Source: an uncultured Lachnospiraceae bacterium
Lineage (GTDB): Bacteria > Bacillota > Clostridia > Lachnospirales > Lachnospiraceae
DNA: 36,394 nucleotides
Direction: 5' to 3'
NCBI GenBank assembly: GCA_910586405.1
Contig: CAJUII010000024.1
Coordinates: 1 to 36,394, forward strand
In this document: piece after piece, positions 1 through 7,094 of the stretch
Layout of the letters: every line of letters starts with the position of its first letter
Position numbering within the stretch: the stretch's first letter is position 1
Translations under genes and position numbers: made by a program
The notes under the pieces: generated by a model
What the model was told of the DNA's origin: nothing
Databases searched by the model: none
What the model saw: only the letters and a program-made list of their open reading frames with translations

Positions 1-4
1 TTAT

Positions 5-40
5 AAAATAATCTATCCGTTAAAAAATAATTTATCCGTT
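5..40. repeat. Short direct repeat at left edge
   Basis: Two 17-bp units at 5-21 and 24-40 share 16 of 17 bases (core TAATYTATCCGTT), separated by two A residues, so the period is 19 bp. They lie in AT-rich non-coding DNA upstream of the first gene. The window edge cuts the context, so more units may lie to the left. No function can be assigned. Confidence 0.5.
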
Positions 41-69
41 TTTTACTTAATGTACTATCAAATCACATG

Positions 70-97
70 ACTTCCTATAAAGAATTTTAAGTGAATT
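70..97 (+). other. dif: Candidate dif-like Xer recombination site
   Basis: The 28-bp stretch has the layout of a chromosome dimer resolution site. The left 11-bp arm (70-80, ACTTCCTATAA) equals the XerC arm of the staphylococcal dif as I remember it. A 6-bp spacer (81-86) follows, then a right arm (87-97, TTAAGTGAATT) that agrees with the Firmicute XerD arm TTATGTAAACT at 8 of 11 positions. A Xer-type recombinase gene lies 2.6 kb away. The match is by eye only; GC skew around the site was not tested. Confidence 0.4.
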
Positions 98-133
98 ATA
101 TTCAATTTTCTCACTTTTATCATTCAATAATCG

Positions 134-162
134 TTGAGTTAACAAGTTTCTTGTGCTATGAT
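134..162 (+). promoter_or_regulatory. Sigma-A type promoter for the MotA/FliG-like gene
   Basis: A -35 element TTGAGT (134-139) and a -10 element TATGAT (157-162) are separated by 17 bp. The spacer carries the inverted repeat ACAAG-TTT-CTTGT (142-154), a possible operator. No flagellar sigma-28 motif was seen. Confidence 0.55.
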
Positions 163-247
163 GGTAAACAAAAAGCAAAAATTTACAACATAAAATACAT
201 ATATTCAAATCAACTTTCTAAAATTCTAAATGAGGAGGAAAAATGAA

Positions 248-1054
248 ATGGAAAAAATACTTAATACAGTTTTAGATGCTGTACGACTTGATGCGATTAC
301 GAAACTAAAGAATATGGATACTCTATCAAATAATCAGCAAAATCAAGTGATTGACGCAGCAAAGACAATAATGAAGCTTGCTGATCTTGCACGAAAAGAA
401 GGTCTGCTTGCCTTGGAGGATATGATTGATACGATAACCTCCGATTATTTGAAGCAGCTTATCATCTTGGTGGTAGATGGAACATTTCCTGAGATTATTA
501 TTGAAATTGCCACAAATATTTATTGGACAAATGCGTCAGATGGTGTAAATTCTATGGTTGATTATATCTATCTTAGAGGCATACTCAGTATTCAAAACGG
601 AGAAAATCTCAGAGTACTTGATAAACTCCTCATGAGCCTGATGCCGCCTAAACTGTGCCAAGAATATCGCGCGCAGATGGAACTTCTGCATCAGAATGAA
701 GAGGTACAAAATTTGTTCAATATTCACCCTGCTTTTCAGAATGATTCGGGAATTTGGGAATCCATTCATAACCTTGAAAACATTATCAAACGTTTGCCCA
801 ACCGTTCTATACAGCGGTTATTACGTGAATTAGATCATCAAAATCTGGCTATTTGTATCTTTGTACTCCAACAGGAGGTACGAAAAAGAATTTTAGAGAA
901 TCTCAGTACCGGATTGGCGAATGCTATTATGGAGGACGTCGCATTCTGCGAGTCAGTCAGTGAAAAAGATGCCGCCTCAAGTATACTGAAAGTGCTGGAT
1001 ATAATTAATTTTTTATTGGAAACCGGAGAAATCACTGTGCCAGATGGCATGTAA
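248..1054 (+). CDS. MotA-like/FliG-C-like hybrid protein, soluble
   Basis: This 268-residue protein is annotated from motif similarity seen by eye. Residues 46-88 resemble the cytoplasmic loop of MotA: an ARKEGLLALE motif (48-57), then LVVDGTFPE (74-82). R49 and E57 are spaced like MotA R90 and E98, the pair that contacts FliG. Residues about 170-265 resemble FliG C-terminal sequence: NRSIQRLLRELD (185-196), a later NLS...ED segment (218-230) and LLETGEI (256-262). In that part the FliG residues corresponding to R281 and R297 are replaced, while an acidic pair (E229, D230) remains. No membrane helix, signal peptide or MotB partner is visible. The start at 248 is chosen over the ATG at 230 because that ATG overlaps the ribosome binding site GAGGAGG (232-238). 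The gene is monocistronic with its own promoter and terminator. It may be a motor regulator or a repurposed relic. Confidence 0.6.
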   Translation: MEKILNTVLDAVRLDAITKLKNMDTLSNNQQNQVIDAAKTIMKLADLARKEGLLALEDMIDTITSDYLKQLIILVVDGTFPEIIIEIATNIYWTNASDGVNSMVDYIYLRGILSIQNGENLRVLDKLLMSLMPPKLCQEYRAQMELLHQNEEVQNLFNIHPAFQNDSGIWESIHNLENIIKRLPNRSIQRLLRELDHQNLAICIFVLQQEVRKRILENLSTGLANAIMEDVAFCESVSEKDAASSILKVLDIINFLLETGEITVPDGM

Positions 1055-1065
1055 AGATACAATAT

Positions 1066-1112
1066 AAGAGCTTATCGGGAAGTAATGGCACTCTCTTCAG
1101 ATAAGCTCTTTT
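1066..1112. terminator. Bidirectional rho-independent terminator
   Basis: A perfect 11-bp stem (1066-1076 with 1100-1110) encloses a 23-nt loop, with T or A tracts on both sides. It lies between convergent genes: the MotA/FliG-like gene ends 11 bp before it and the AI-2E family gene ends 22 bp beyond, so it can serve both. Confidence 0.75.
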
Positions 1113-1134
1113 GAAAATATTTTTGAAGATATAT

Positions 1135-2526
1135 TTAATCTTCGCTGCTTTTTTTTACTTGTGATTTTTCATCGTTTTTGCTGACCTGTTTTTTCTCATG
1201 GCCCTTTACTAGAATCTTCGTAATCTCAGGAAAGGGTTTTTTCACGTTTGCCGGAAAATCAACATATTCTTTAGAGCCGGTATCAATGTATAACAGCCTT
1301 AGATACTTTCCTGTCTCCGGGGATAAATTTCTGGCTGTCAGCCGTGACTCAATAAGTGATTTCATGAAAGCAAACAATATGGCGAAAATTGGTACACCGA
1401 TAATCATGCCAAAGATTCCCCAGATTCCGCCAAAAAACGTGATGGAGAATATAACCCAGAAACTTGACAATCCAGTTGAACTTCCCAAAATCTTTGGTCC
1501 GATAATATTTCCGTCAACCTGCTGTAGAATAATGACAAAGATTGCAAAGTAAACTGCTTTTAGCGGGTCAACAAAGAGAATCAATAGTATAGAAGGAATG
1601 GCGCCCAAAAAAGGACCAAAAAACGGTATAATATTTGTGACACCAATGATAACACTGATTAATACACAAAACGGCATTCCTAAGATACTGGTGATCACAA
1701 AACACAGAATACCAATGATAATGGAGTCTAATATTTTTCCAACAAAGAATCCGCCAAAAGTTTTGTGTGCAAAACGGACATTGCTGATAAAACGGTTTGC
1801 ACTTTCAACAGAATAAAAGGCATAGACTATTTTTTTTGCCTGCGCAGCAAACAGTTCTTTGCTTGACAGCAAATAAATCGAGATAATAAAACCAATCAAT
1901 AAATTCCATACCGCTTTAAATATAGAGTAAACGCTCATTGACACAGAAGTTATAACATTGACAACGTTGCTCAGTTGCGATAACATTTTGGTTACGTTAT
2001 TGACACTATTGAGTTGCGGAAGTACTGTTGTGTTGATGAAGGTCGTTAAATCCATAGAGGACTGATTGATAAATTCGATTACACTCTTTTCAAATTCTGG
2101 ATTATCGCCAAGAAGTTTTGATATCCATAAAATAATTGTATTAATATAATTTGGAAACTGCTCTAAAATTGTTCGGATACTATTGTAAATCTGGGGAATT
2201 ACAATAGAGAAAAATGCATAAATTGCCCATAAAACTAACACTTCTGTAATAATGATGGATAAAAAACGCTTATGCCCCTTTTTGTGGCCAATCTTAAAAA
2301 AGTCAAATAAGGGTGTTGTAATATTTCGTTCTGTCGCATTGACAAGCGGTGCAATTAAATATGCAAGTATAAAGCCATCAATGACGGGCATTAATACTAC
2401 TAACAAATTTTTCAGCGTCAATGACAGACTGTCCAAATGGAAAATGACATAATAACTTGCAAATCCGCCCAGAACGACAAAAAAGGCTGTCAGTCCCCAC
2501 TTTAAATAGTCTTTGTTGTTTTTCAT
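1135..2526 (-). CDS. AI-2E family transporter / PerM-like membrane protein
   Basis: A 463-residue integral membrane protein of the AI-2E transporter family (PF01594). Members are proposed exporters or ion antiporters; the substrate here is unknown. Two hydrophobic helices lie near the N-terminus, followed by an amphipathic soluble region and a dense helix cluster in the second half. That half contains the family signature NIIPFFGPFLGAIP and then DGNIIGPKILG. The last ~30 residues are hydrophilic and rich in Lys, Ser and Glu. An ATG at 2556 would add ten residues, but AGGAGAG lies about 11 nt upstream of the ATG at 2526, which is preferred. It is a single gene on the minus strand, convergent with the gene to its left and divergent from the recombinase. 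Confidence 0.85.
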   Translation of the reverse strand: MKNNKDYLKWGLTAFFVVLGGFASYYVIFHLDSLSLTLKNLLVVLMPVIDGFILAYLIAPLVNATERNITTPLFDFFKIGHKKGHKRFLSIIITEVLVLWAIYAFFSIVIPQIYNSIRTILEQFPNYINTIILWISKLLGDNPEFEKSVIEFINQSSMDLTTFINTTVLPQLNSVNNVTKMLSQLSNVVNVITSVSMSVYSIFKAVWNLLIGFIISIYLLSSKELFAAQAKKIVYAFYSVESANRFISNVRFAHKTFGGFFVGKILDSIIIGILCFVITSILGMPFCVLISVIIGVTNIIPFFGPFLGAIPSILLILFVDPLKAVYFAIFVIILQQVDGNIIGPKILGSSTGLSSFWVIFSITFFGGIWGIFGMIIGVPIFAILFAFMKSLIESRLTARNLSPETGKYLRLLYIDTGSKEYVDFPANVKKPFPEITKILVKGHEKKQVSKNDEKSQVKKSSED

Positions 2527-2627
2527 TTCTTTCACTACTCTCCTATCCTTTGCCATGATTCACTTTTCGCAAAACCCAAATTTGTTTTATTCTTTTGTTG
2601 GAAAATATTGAAAAGTGTTATAAAATG

Positions 2628-2636
2628 ATTATAGCA
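2628..2636 (-). promoter_or_regulatory. Extended -10 promoter element for the AI-2E family gene
   Basis: On the minus strand the string TGCTATAAT is an extended -10 (TGnTATAAT). No good -35 hexamer lies upstream, as expected for extended -10 promoters. It is about 100 bp before the chosen start at 2526. Confidence 0.4.
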
Positions 2637-2732
2637 TAATATATAGGATAATTATACTAAAGTTTTGTAAATTCTATTAAATTTCAGAACTGTAGATCGT
2701 GAAAAAATCATCTATAAAGGAGTTGTATAAAC

Positions 2733-3803
2733 TTGGAAAAAACAAATAAAACCACCACTACATACCATGATGAAGTAAACAAAAAAAATATACTACATTT
2801 AAGAGAACTGCTAGATACGCTCCCGCCCTTTTGCGGACAATATTTCAGAGGTATGCAGGAGTACATATCAAGCAGGACACGCGTCGCTTATGCCTATGAT
2901 ATCCGCGTATTTTTTGAGTATCTTCATGACAGTAATCCTGTATTCAAAAAGACGCCAATCAAAGAATACCGGCTTGAAATCCTAGACCAGATTACGCGCA
3001 TGGATATTGAAGAATATCTTGAACATTGCGCATATTACACCAAGGATGGCAAAGAATATATGAATGACGAGCGCGGCAAGGCGAGAAAACTCGCATCTCT
3101 GAGAAGCTTCTATAACTATTTCTTTAAAAACGAAATGATAGAGAAAAATCCGGCAGCGCTTGTCCAAATGCCTAAACTGCACGAAAAGGAGATTATACGG
3201 CTTGACCCTGACGAGGTTGCAATTTTGCTTGACACTGTAGAAACAGGCGAAAAGCTGACCAAGAAGCAATTGCAATACCACCAAAAAAATAAACTGCGTG
3301 ATATTGCACTGCTTACCTTGATGCTTGGAACCGGGATTCGTGTATCTGAGTGCGTCGGCATTGACTTGCAAGATCTTGATTTCAAAAATAATGGTGTAAA
3401 AATACGGCGCAAGGGCGGATACGAAGCCGTTATATACTTTGGCGAGGAGGTTGAAATCGCACTGCTGGACTATCTCGAACAGCGCTCTGCCATGACACCC
3501 GTCGAAGGACATGAAAACGCTCTGTTCCTGTCAATGCAGAATAAGCGAATCACTGTGCGCGCCGTGGAAAATCTCGTCAAGAAATATGCATCTGTGGTAA
3601 CGTCCCTGAAAAAGATAACGCCTCATAAGCTGAGAAGTACCTATGGCACGACGCTCTACAGGGAAACTGGAGACATTTATCTTGTGGCGGATGTACTGGG
3701 GCACAAGGACGTAAATACCACCAGAAAACACTATGCTGCTCTCGAGGAGGACAGGCGCCGTCAGGCAGCCAAAGCTGTGACATTAAGAGAAAAACGAATC
3801 TAG
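2733..3803 (+). CDS. Xer-type tyrosine recombinase/integrase
   Basis: A 356-residue tyrosine recombinase. The N-terminal SAM-like core-binding domain covers about residues 30-145 and the catalytic domain about 155-345. Expected active-site residues are all present: R203 (GTGIRVSE), K227 (RRKGG), H298 and R301 (PHKLRST), H324 (LGHKD) and the nucleophile Y334 (RKHYAAL). The start is TTG at 2733, supported by AAAGGAG (2716-2722) about 10 nt upstream; no better ATG exists. It stands alone, next to the lexA region, and no phage or transposon genes adjoin it. This favours a housekeeping Xer role over a mobile-element integrase, but naming it XerC or XerD is not possible from the sequence alone. A dif-like site lies 2.6 kb to the left. 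Confidence 0.85.
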   Translation: MEKTNKTTTTYHDEVNKKNILHLRELLDTLPPFCGQYFRGMQEYISSRTRVAYAYDIRVFFEYLHDSNPVFKKTPIKEYRLEILDQITRMDIEEYLEHCAYYTKDGKEYMNDERGKARKLASLRSFYNYFFKNEMIEKNPAALVQMPKLHEKEIIRLDPDEVAILLDTVETGEKLTKKQLQYHQKNKLRDIALLTLMLGTGIRVSECVGIDLQDLDFKNNGVKIRRKGGYEAVIYFGEEVEIALLDYLEQRSAMTPVEGHENALFLSMQNKRITVRAVENLVKKYASVVTSLKKITPHKLRSTYGTTLYRETGDIYLVADVLGHKDVNTTRKHYAALEEDRRRQAAKAVTLREKRI

Positions 3804-3828
3804 CCAGGCAGTATTTTATACCAATTTA

Positions 3829-4197
3829 TTATTCCAATTCTGCGGAATAATAAGGGATAATAATATAACTTCCGGCAACTATTTTCTCAGAGGTCAGATT
3901 GTTTACTTTTTTTATTTCCGAGACATATTCCCGCGTATTTTTATAGTACGCCGAATCAAAATGATCATTTGCAATAGACCATAATGTGTCCCCGTTTGTG
4001 ATTTCAATACTCTTGTAGTATTTGTAAGCGGGTTCATGTACCCTGTCATTTGCCTCTGTCGAAAAAGAAATGAGCAGAATAGACAGCATTATCACGGTTA
4101 CGACAGAGATTGACAAGGCAAGTATATGCAGTTTTATTTGATTAAGACGCTTTTGTCTGTTGATCAGTGCTCTTGTTACATAGTTCGTATTCATCAT
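3829..4197 (-). CDS. LysM-domain membrane protein, YneA-like SOS division inhibitor
   Basis: A 122-residue protein with a basic N-terminus, one transmembrane helix (about residues 24-46) and an extracellular LysM peptidoglycan-binding domain (about 60-113; NGDTLWSIA near its start, IVAGSYIIIP at its end). This architecture and the position divergent from lexA match YneA/DivS-type cell division suppressors of Gram-positive bacteria, which delay septation after DNA damage. Sequence similarity beyond LysM is weak, so the role is inferred from context. The start at 4197 (first of two Met codons) has AAGGAG 9 nt upstream; an ATG at 4242 would place the ribosome binding site inside the gene and is rejected. 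A consensus promoter overlapped by a LexA-box-like site lies just upstream. Confidence 0.7.
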   Translation of the reverse strand: MMNTNYVTRALINRQKRLNQIKLHILALSISVVTVIMLSILLISFSTEANDRVHEPAYKYYKSIEITNGDTLWSIANDHFDSAYYKNTREYVSEIKKVNNLTSEKIVAGSYIIIPYYSAELE

Positions 4198-4226
4198 AAA
4201 ACATTTCTCCTTTGCAGTGTGGAAGG

Positions 4227-4240
4227 CGAACATTAATTCC
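4227..4240. promoter_or_regulatory. LexA (SOS) box candidate 1
   Basis: CGAACATTAATTCC matches the Gram-positive SOS box CGAACATATGTTCG in the left half (CGAAC) and partly in the right half. It lies in the 5' leader of the LysM gene, downstream of that gene's promoter. Confidence 0.4.
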
Positions 4241-4252
4241 AAACAAAAATTC

Positions 4253-4266
4253 CGAACAGCTGTTTA
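4253..4266. promoter_or_regulatory. LexA (SOS) box candidate 2, best match
   Basis: CGAACAGCTGTTTA keeps the CGAAC-N4-GTT core of the Gram-positive LexA box, with mismatches only in the last two bases. It sits 6 bp downstream of the -10 of the LysM gene promoter, over the predicted transcription start, where a bound repressor would block initiation. Confidence 0.6.
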
Positions 4267-4272
4267 AAGCAG

Positions 4273-4301
4273 ATTATACAGAACAAATTTTTGCTTGTCA
4301 A
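4273..4301 (-). promoter_or_regulatory. Consensus sigma-A promoter for the LysM/YneA-like gene
   Basis: Reading the minus strand, TTGACA (4296-4301) and TATAAT (4273-4278) are both exact consensus hexamers with a 17-bp spacer. So strong a promoter would be expected to need repression, fitting the LexA-box-like sites next to it. Confidence 0.85.
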
Positions 4302-4333
4302 GGTTTATTTCAAAAATTTCCAAACAATTTTTC

Positions 4334-4347
4334 GGAATATACGTTTG
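4334..4347. promoter_or_regulatory. LexA (SOS) box candidate 3, at the lexA promoter
   Basis: GGAATATACGTTTG agrees with CGAACATATGTTCG at 10 of 14 positions and overlaps the -35 hexamer of the lexA promoter. This is the expected place for autorepression, but the match is imperfect. Confidence 0.4.
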
Positions 4348-4373
4348 CATTCTGGGGCATAATGTGTTATGAT
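4345..4373 (+). promoter_or_regulatory. Sigma-A promoter for lexA
   Basis: TTGCAT (4345-4350) and TATGAT (4368-4373) are separated by 17 bp. The -35 overlaps SOS box candidate 3. The start codon of lexA is about 40 bp downstream. Confidence 0.7.
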
Positions 4374-4415
4374 GATAAAGAAGATATATCTATTAAAATT
4401 TAGGAGGAGATACAT

Positions 4416-5033
4416 ATGGCATATGGAAAAATAACAGTAAAACAGAAAGAGATATTGGAGTTTATCAAGGCAGAGATTCTCAGAAAAGGATATCCTCCAT
4501 CAGTTCGGGAGATTTGCGAGGCAGTGAATCTCAAGTCTACTTCTTCTGTTCATTCACATCTTGAGACACTTGAGAAAAACGGATATATTAGAAGAGATCC
4601 GACGAAACCCCGTGCGATTGAGATTATGGATGACAGCTTCCAGATGGTAAGGCATGAGATGACAAGCGTCCCAATTATTGGAACAGTGGCTGCCGGACTT
4701 CCGATTCTTGCGGAACAGAATATTGAGGGGTATTTCCCTATTCCTGCGGAGATGGTGCCGGCTGGTGAATCATTCGTGTTAAAAGTAAAAGGGGACAGCA
4801 TGATCAATGCTGGTATCTTTAATGGAGACCGCATCTTTATCCACGTGTGCAATACCGCAGAGAATGGTGATACTGTGGTTGCTTTGGTCGATGACTCCGC
4901 AACCGTTAAGACATATTATAAAGAGGATGGACATTACAGACTTCAGCCAGAAAACGACACGATGGAGCCTATTATCTTGGACGAAGTCGAAATCTTGGGC
5001 AAAGTTTACGGTGTTTTTCGTTTATATCATTAA
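4416..5033 (+). CDS. lexA: SOS transcriptional repressor LexA
   Basis: A 205-residue LexA. The N-terminal winged helix-turn-helix (about residues 1-65) binds SOS operators. The C-terminal S24 peptidase domain carries the self-cleavage site A93-G94 (VAAGLP), the nucleophile S128 (KGDSM) and the general base K165 (ATVKTY). RecA filaments trigger autoproteolysis and derepression. The length is typical. The start is well supported by AGGAGGA about 10 nt upstream. It is divergent from the LysM/YneA-like gene, as in Bacillus, and the shared intergenic region holds three SOS-box candidates, so autoregulation is likely. Confidence 0.97.
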   Translation: MAYGKITVKQKEILEFIKAEILRKGYPPSVREICEAVNLKSTSSVHSHLETLEKNGYIRRDPTKPRAIEIMDDSFQMVRHEMTSVPIIGTVAAGLPILAEQNIEGYFPIPAEMVPAGESFVLKVKGDSMINAGIFNGDRIFIHVCNTAENGDTVVALVDDSATVKTYYKEDGHYRLQPENDTMEPIILDEVEILGKVYGVFRLYH

Positions 5034-5079
5034 ATCAGTTTCTATGGATAATGATTTCCTCAAAACAATAAAACGAAAA

Positions 5080-5123
5080 ATAAGACAATGGTCGAAAGAT
5101 TCTATTTTTGGCCATTGTCTTAT
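5080..5123 (-). terminator. Rho-independent terminator of the rplU-rsfS operon
   Basis: A 12-bp stem (ATAAGACAATGG at 5080-5091 with CCATTGTCTTAT at 5112-5123) is followed on the minus strand by a T-rich tract. It begins 21 bp past the rsfS stop. It lacks a T tract on the plus strand, so it is weaker as a lexA terminator although lexA ends only 46 bp away. Confidence 0.75.
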
Positions 5124-5144
5124 CAACAGATATTTATTACGGTA

Positions 5145-5519
5145 TTACGCTTGAGGCTGAACAGTTTTTTGCAGCGAATGTGAATCTATGGCTTTTCCAT
5201 CGCGCCAAATCCGTTCTAAATCATAGAATCCACGGCTCTCTTTGTCAAAAATATGCACAAGAATATCACTGTAGTCCATCAAGATCCAGTTTGCGGTATT
5301 GTAGCCTTCAATGTTTTTGGGATGAATCCCATTCTTTGACAGCTTTTCTTCGACATGATCTGATAATGCTTGAAGCTGGCTTGTATTGGTGCCGTTTGTG
5401 ATAATAAAGTAGTCTGCAATCGTTGACACTTCACTGATATCAATGATTTGGATATTTTCTGCTTTCTTATCCTCGAGAGCATCAATGATTGTTTTTAAGA
5501 TATCGTTTAGATGGTTCAA
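5145..5519 (-). CDS. rsfS: Ribosome silencing factor RsfS (Iojap family)
   Basis: A 124-residue protein of the Iojap/RsfS family. It binds ribosomal protein L14 on the 50S subunit and blocks 30S joining during starvation. Family features include DISEVSTIADYFIITNGTN (about residues 27-45), GYNTANWILMDYSDILVHIF (73-92) and the FYDLERIW segment (about 98-105). The length matches the family. It is the last gene of the operon that starts with rplU, lying 46 bp downstream of yqeK, and a terminator follows it. The order nadD-yqeK-rsfS is widely conserved in Firmicutes. Confidence 0.95.
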   Translation of the reverse strand: MNHLNDILKTIIDALEDKKAENIQIIDISEVSTIADYFIITNGTNTSQLQALSDHVEEKLSKNGIHPKNIEGYNTANWILMDYSDILVHIFDKESRGFYDLERIWRDGKAIDSHSLQKTVQPQA

Positions 5520-5565
5520 ATAACAGTTCCTCCTTTAAGTTGCAAATATTGTGTTGATAGTACGA

Positions 5566-6180
5566 TTAACAGTTCAGTGCCTTTGACTGATAAGGCACTG
5601 TCACAGCGGTTCTCACATAACTGTCATACGTAGTCTGCGTCATTTTATCAATGGGGTTTCCTTTTGATTCTAGGAATTTTAATGTATTGGACAGTATCTT
5701 TTCCATTGCCTTGTCAATATCGACAAATGCGAGCTGCCGTATTAAATTAAGCTCTGGAACTGGATTGCGGGAAGGTTCAATATAGTCTGCTATAAATATA
5801 ATCTTTTCAAGGAGTGACATATCTGGACGCCCGGTAGTATGCCAAGTAATTGCCTGAAGAATATCATTGTCCTCGATTTTAAATTTTGTCTGTGCAATAT
5901 AGGCGCCTACTTTGCCATGCAAAAGATAGGGATGGCTTTTCTCAAAACTGCTACAGGAAAGGTTATTCTTCTCGCATATCCGAAGTTTTTTGTTATTGTC
6001 CATACACTTTGCACAGTCATGTAAAAGCCCTGCAAGTTCAGCCCTTTTTATGAAGTTAGAATTACTCGGATCAGGATTGTACCGCATTGCCATCGCTACG
6101 GCTGTAGAAGCTACGCCAAGTGTGTGATGATAGCGGTCTTTGGTTAGATGTTTTTTTAAATACTTCTTAATCTTCTTCAT
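5566..6180 (-). CDS. yqeK: HD-domain phosphohydrolase YqeK (Ap4A hydrolase type)
   Basis: A 204-residue HD-superfamily protein. YqeK enzymes hydrolyse diadenosine tetraphosphate symmetrically to two ADP. The metal-binding pattern is visible: H19 in the HHTLGV segment, H54-D55 (LLHDCAK), H88 (LLHGKVGA), H114 (WHTTGRP) and D132 (IADYIEP). The start codon lies inside the end of nadD (14-bp overlap), suggesting translational coupling. The C-terminal 20 residues beyond the HD fold (after SYVRTAV) are unremarkable. Confidence 0.93.
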   Translation of the reverse strand: MKKIKKYLKKHLTKDRYHHTLGVASTAVAMAMRYNPDPSNSNFIKRAELAGLLHDCAKCMDNNKKLRICEKNNLSCSSFEKSHPYLLHGKVGAYIAQTKFKIEDNDILQAITWHTTGRPDMSLLEKIIFIADYIEPSRNPVPELNLIRQLAFVDIDKAMEKILSNTLKFLESKGNPIDKMTQTTYDSYVRTAVTVPYQSKALNC

Positions 6181-6769
6181 ATAAATGCTCCTGTTCTATA
6201 TAGTATACAACCTTCGGCGGCACCCAATCGTGAATCGGCATTCCCTGCCTGACCCTTGCTCTGATCTCAGTAGAGGATATATCCCATTTGGGGGAATTGA
6301 GATAAACAATGTCTGCGCCCAGCTTGGACAGCACATCTCCTTTTTGGCGGATTGAGTCAATTGTATAGTCATCTCTCACTGCGCAGACCAATGTAGTTAG
6401 CTCAAAGATCAGTTCAGGGCACCGCCACTGCTCAAGCTGAAATAAAGAATCTGCCCCAATGATAAAGAAATATTGCGTATCTGGGTCGGACTTCTTCAAA
6501 TCCTGCAAAGTCTCAAAAGTATAGGTATTGCCTGCTTTTTGCGCTTCAATCAATGACAGCTCAAATTGTGGATATTCTTCGATTGCCAGTGCTACCATGT
6601 CAACCCGCTTCTGCGTCTCTAAAACATTGCTTTTCATATATGATGTTCCACTTGGCATAAAGAGAACTTTATCCAGCAAAATCTGTTCCTGCGCTGTTAA
6701 GGCTAACCGCAGATGTCCATAATGAATGGGATTGAAGGTACCTCCCATAATGCCAACACGATTTCCCAT
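6167..6769 (-). CDS. nadD: Nicotinate-nucleotide adenylyltransferase NadD
   Basis: A 200-residue nucleotidyltransferase that makes deamido-NAD from nicotinate mononucleotide and ATP. It has the N-terminal signature GGTFNPIHYGHLRLA (residues 9-23; the histidines bind ATP phosphates) and the C-terminal SSTEIRARV motif (about 165-173), both typical of NadD. Length is normal. It follows yhbY by 14 bp and overlaps yqeK by 14 bp. Confidence 0.96.
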   Translation of the reverse strand: MGNRVGIMGGTFNPIHYGHLRLALTAQEQILLDKVLFMPSGTSYMKSNVLETQKRVDMVALAIEEYPQFELSLIEAQKAGNTYTFETLQDLKKSDPDTQYFFIIGADSLFQLEQWRCPELIFELTTLVCAVRDDYTIDSIRQKGDVLSKLGADIVYLNSPKWDISSTEIRARVRQGMPIHDWVPPKVVYYIEQEHLYEED

Positions 6770-6783
6770 GAATGTCCTCCATC

Positions 6784-7074
6784 TTATCTGGGTAAGATTA
6801 TTTTAGGATCTTGTTTGAAGGGTTTATATAATACAATTTTTTTGCCGATTACTTGCACGACTTGTGACTGCGTGCGCTCAGCAACAACGTTTGCAATTTC
6901 TTTTGGATCATCTATGCAGTTTTTTAATACTGCTATTTTTATCAGTTCATGTGTATTGAACACCTCTGAAATCGCCTCAACATTTTCTGGTGTTACAGAC
7001 GATTTGCCAATCTGAAATACTGGATCAATATTCATTGCCAGCCCTTTTAAATAGGATCTCTGTTTGCTCGTCAT
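6784..7074 (-). CDS. yhbY: YhbY-type RNA-binding protein (CRM domain)
   Basis: A 96-residue single CRM-domain protein. YhbY associates with pre-50S particles and is thought to help assemble the large subunit. The family pattern is clear: LTSKQRSYLKGLA-like start (here TSKQRSYLKGLA), PVFQIGKSSVTPE (residues 18-30) and a VIGKKIVLYK strand (about 75-84), where the usual GNxxVLYR motif is replaced by GKKIVLYK. It lies between obgE and nadD, 20 and 14 bp away. Confidence 0.92.
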   Translation of the reverse strand: MTSKQRSYLKGLAMNIDPVFQIGKSSVTPENVEAISEVFNTHELIKIAVLKNCIDDPKEIANVVAERTQSQVVQVIGKKIVLYKPFKQDPKIILPR

Positions 7075-7094
7075 GGTATGTTTCCTTTCTTCGA

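Noticed and set aside
2982..3512. Minus-strand ORF of 176 codons
   Set aside because: It is antisense to the recombinase catalytic domain and has no supporting signal.
2733..3803. Recombinase as integrase of a prophage or conjugative element
   Set aside because: No excisionase, relaxase, phage gene, tRNA target or flanking att repeat is seen; its neighbours are chromosomal.
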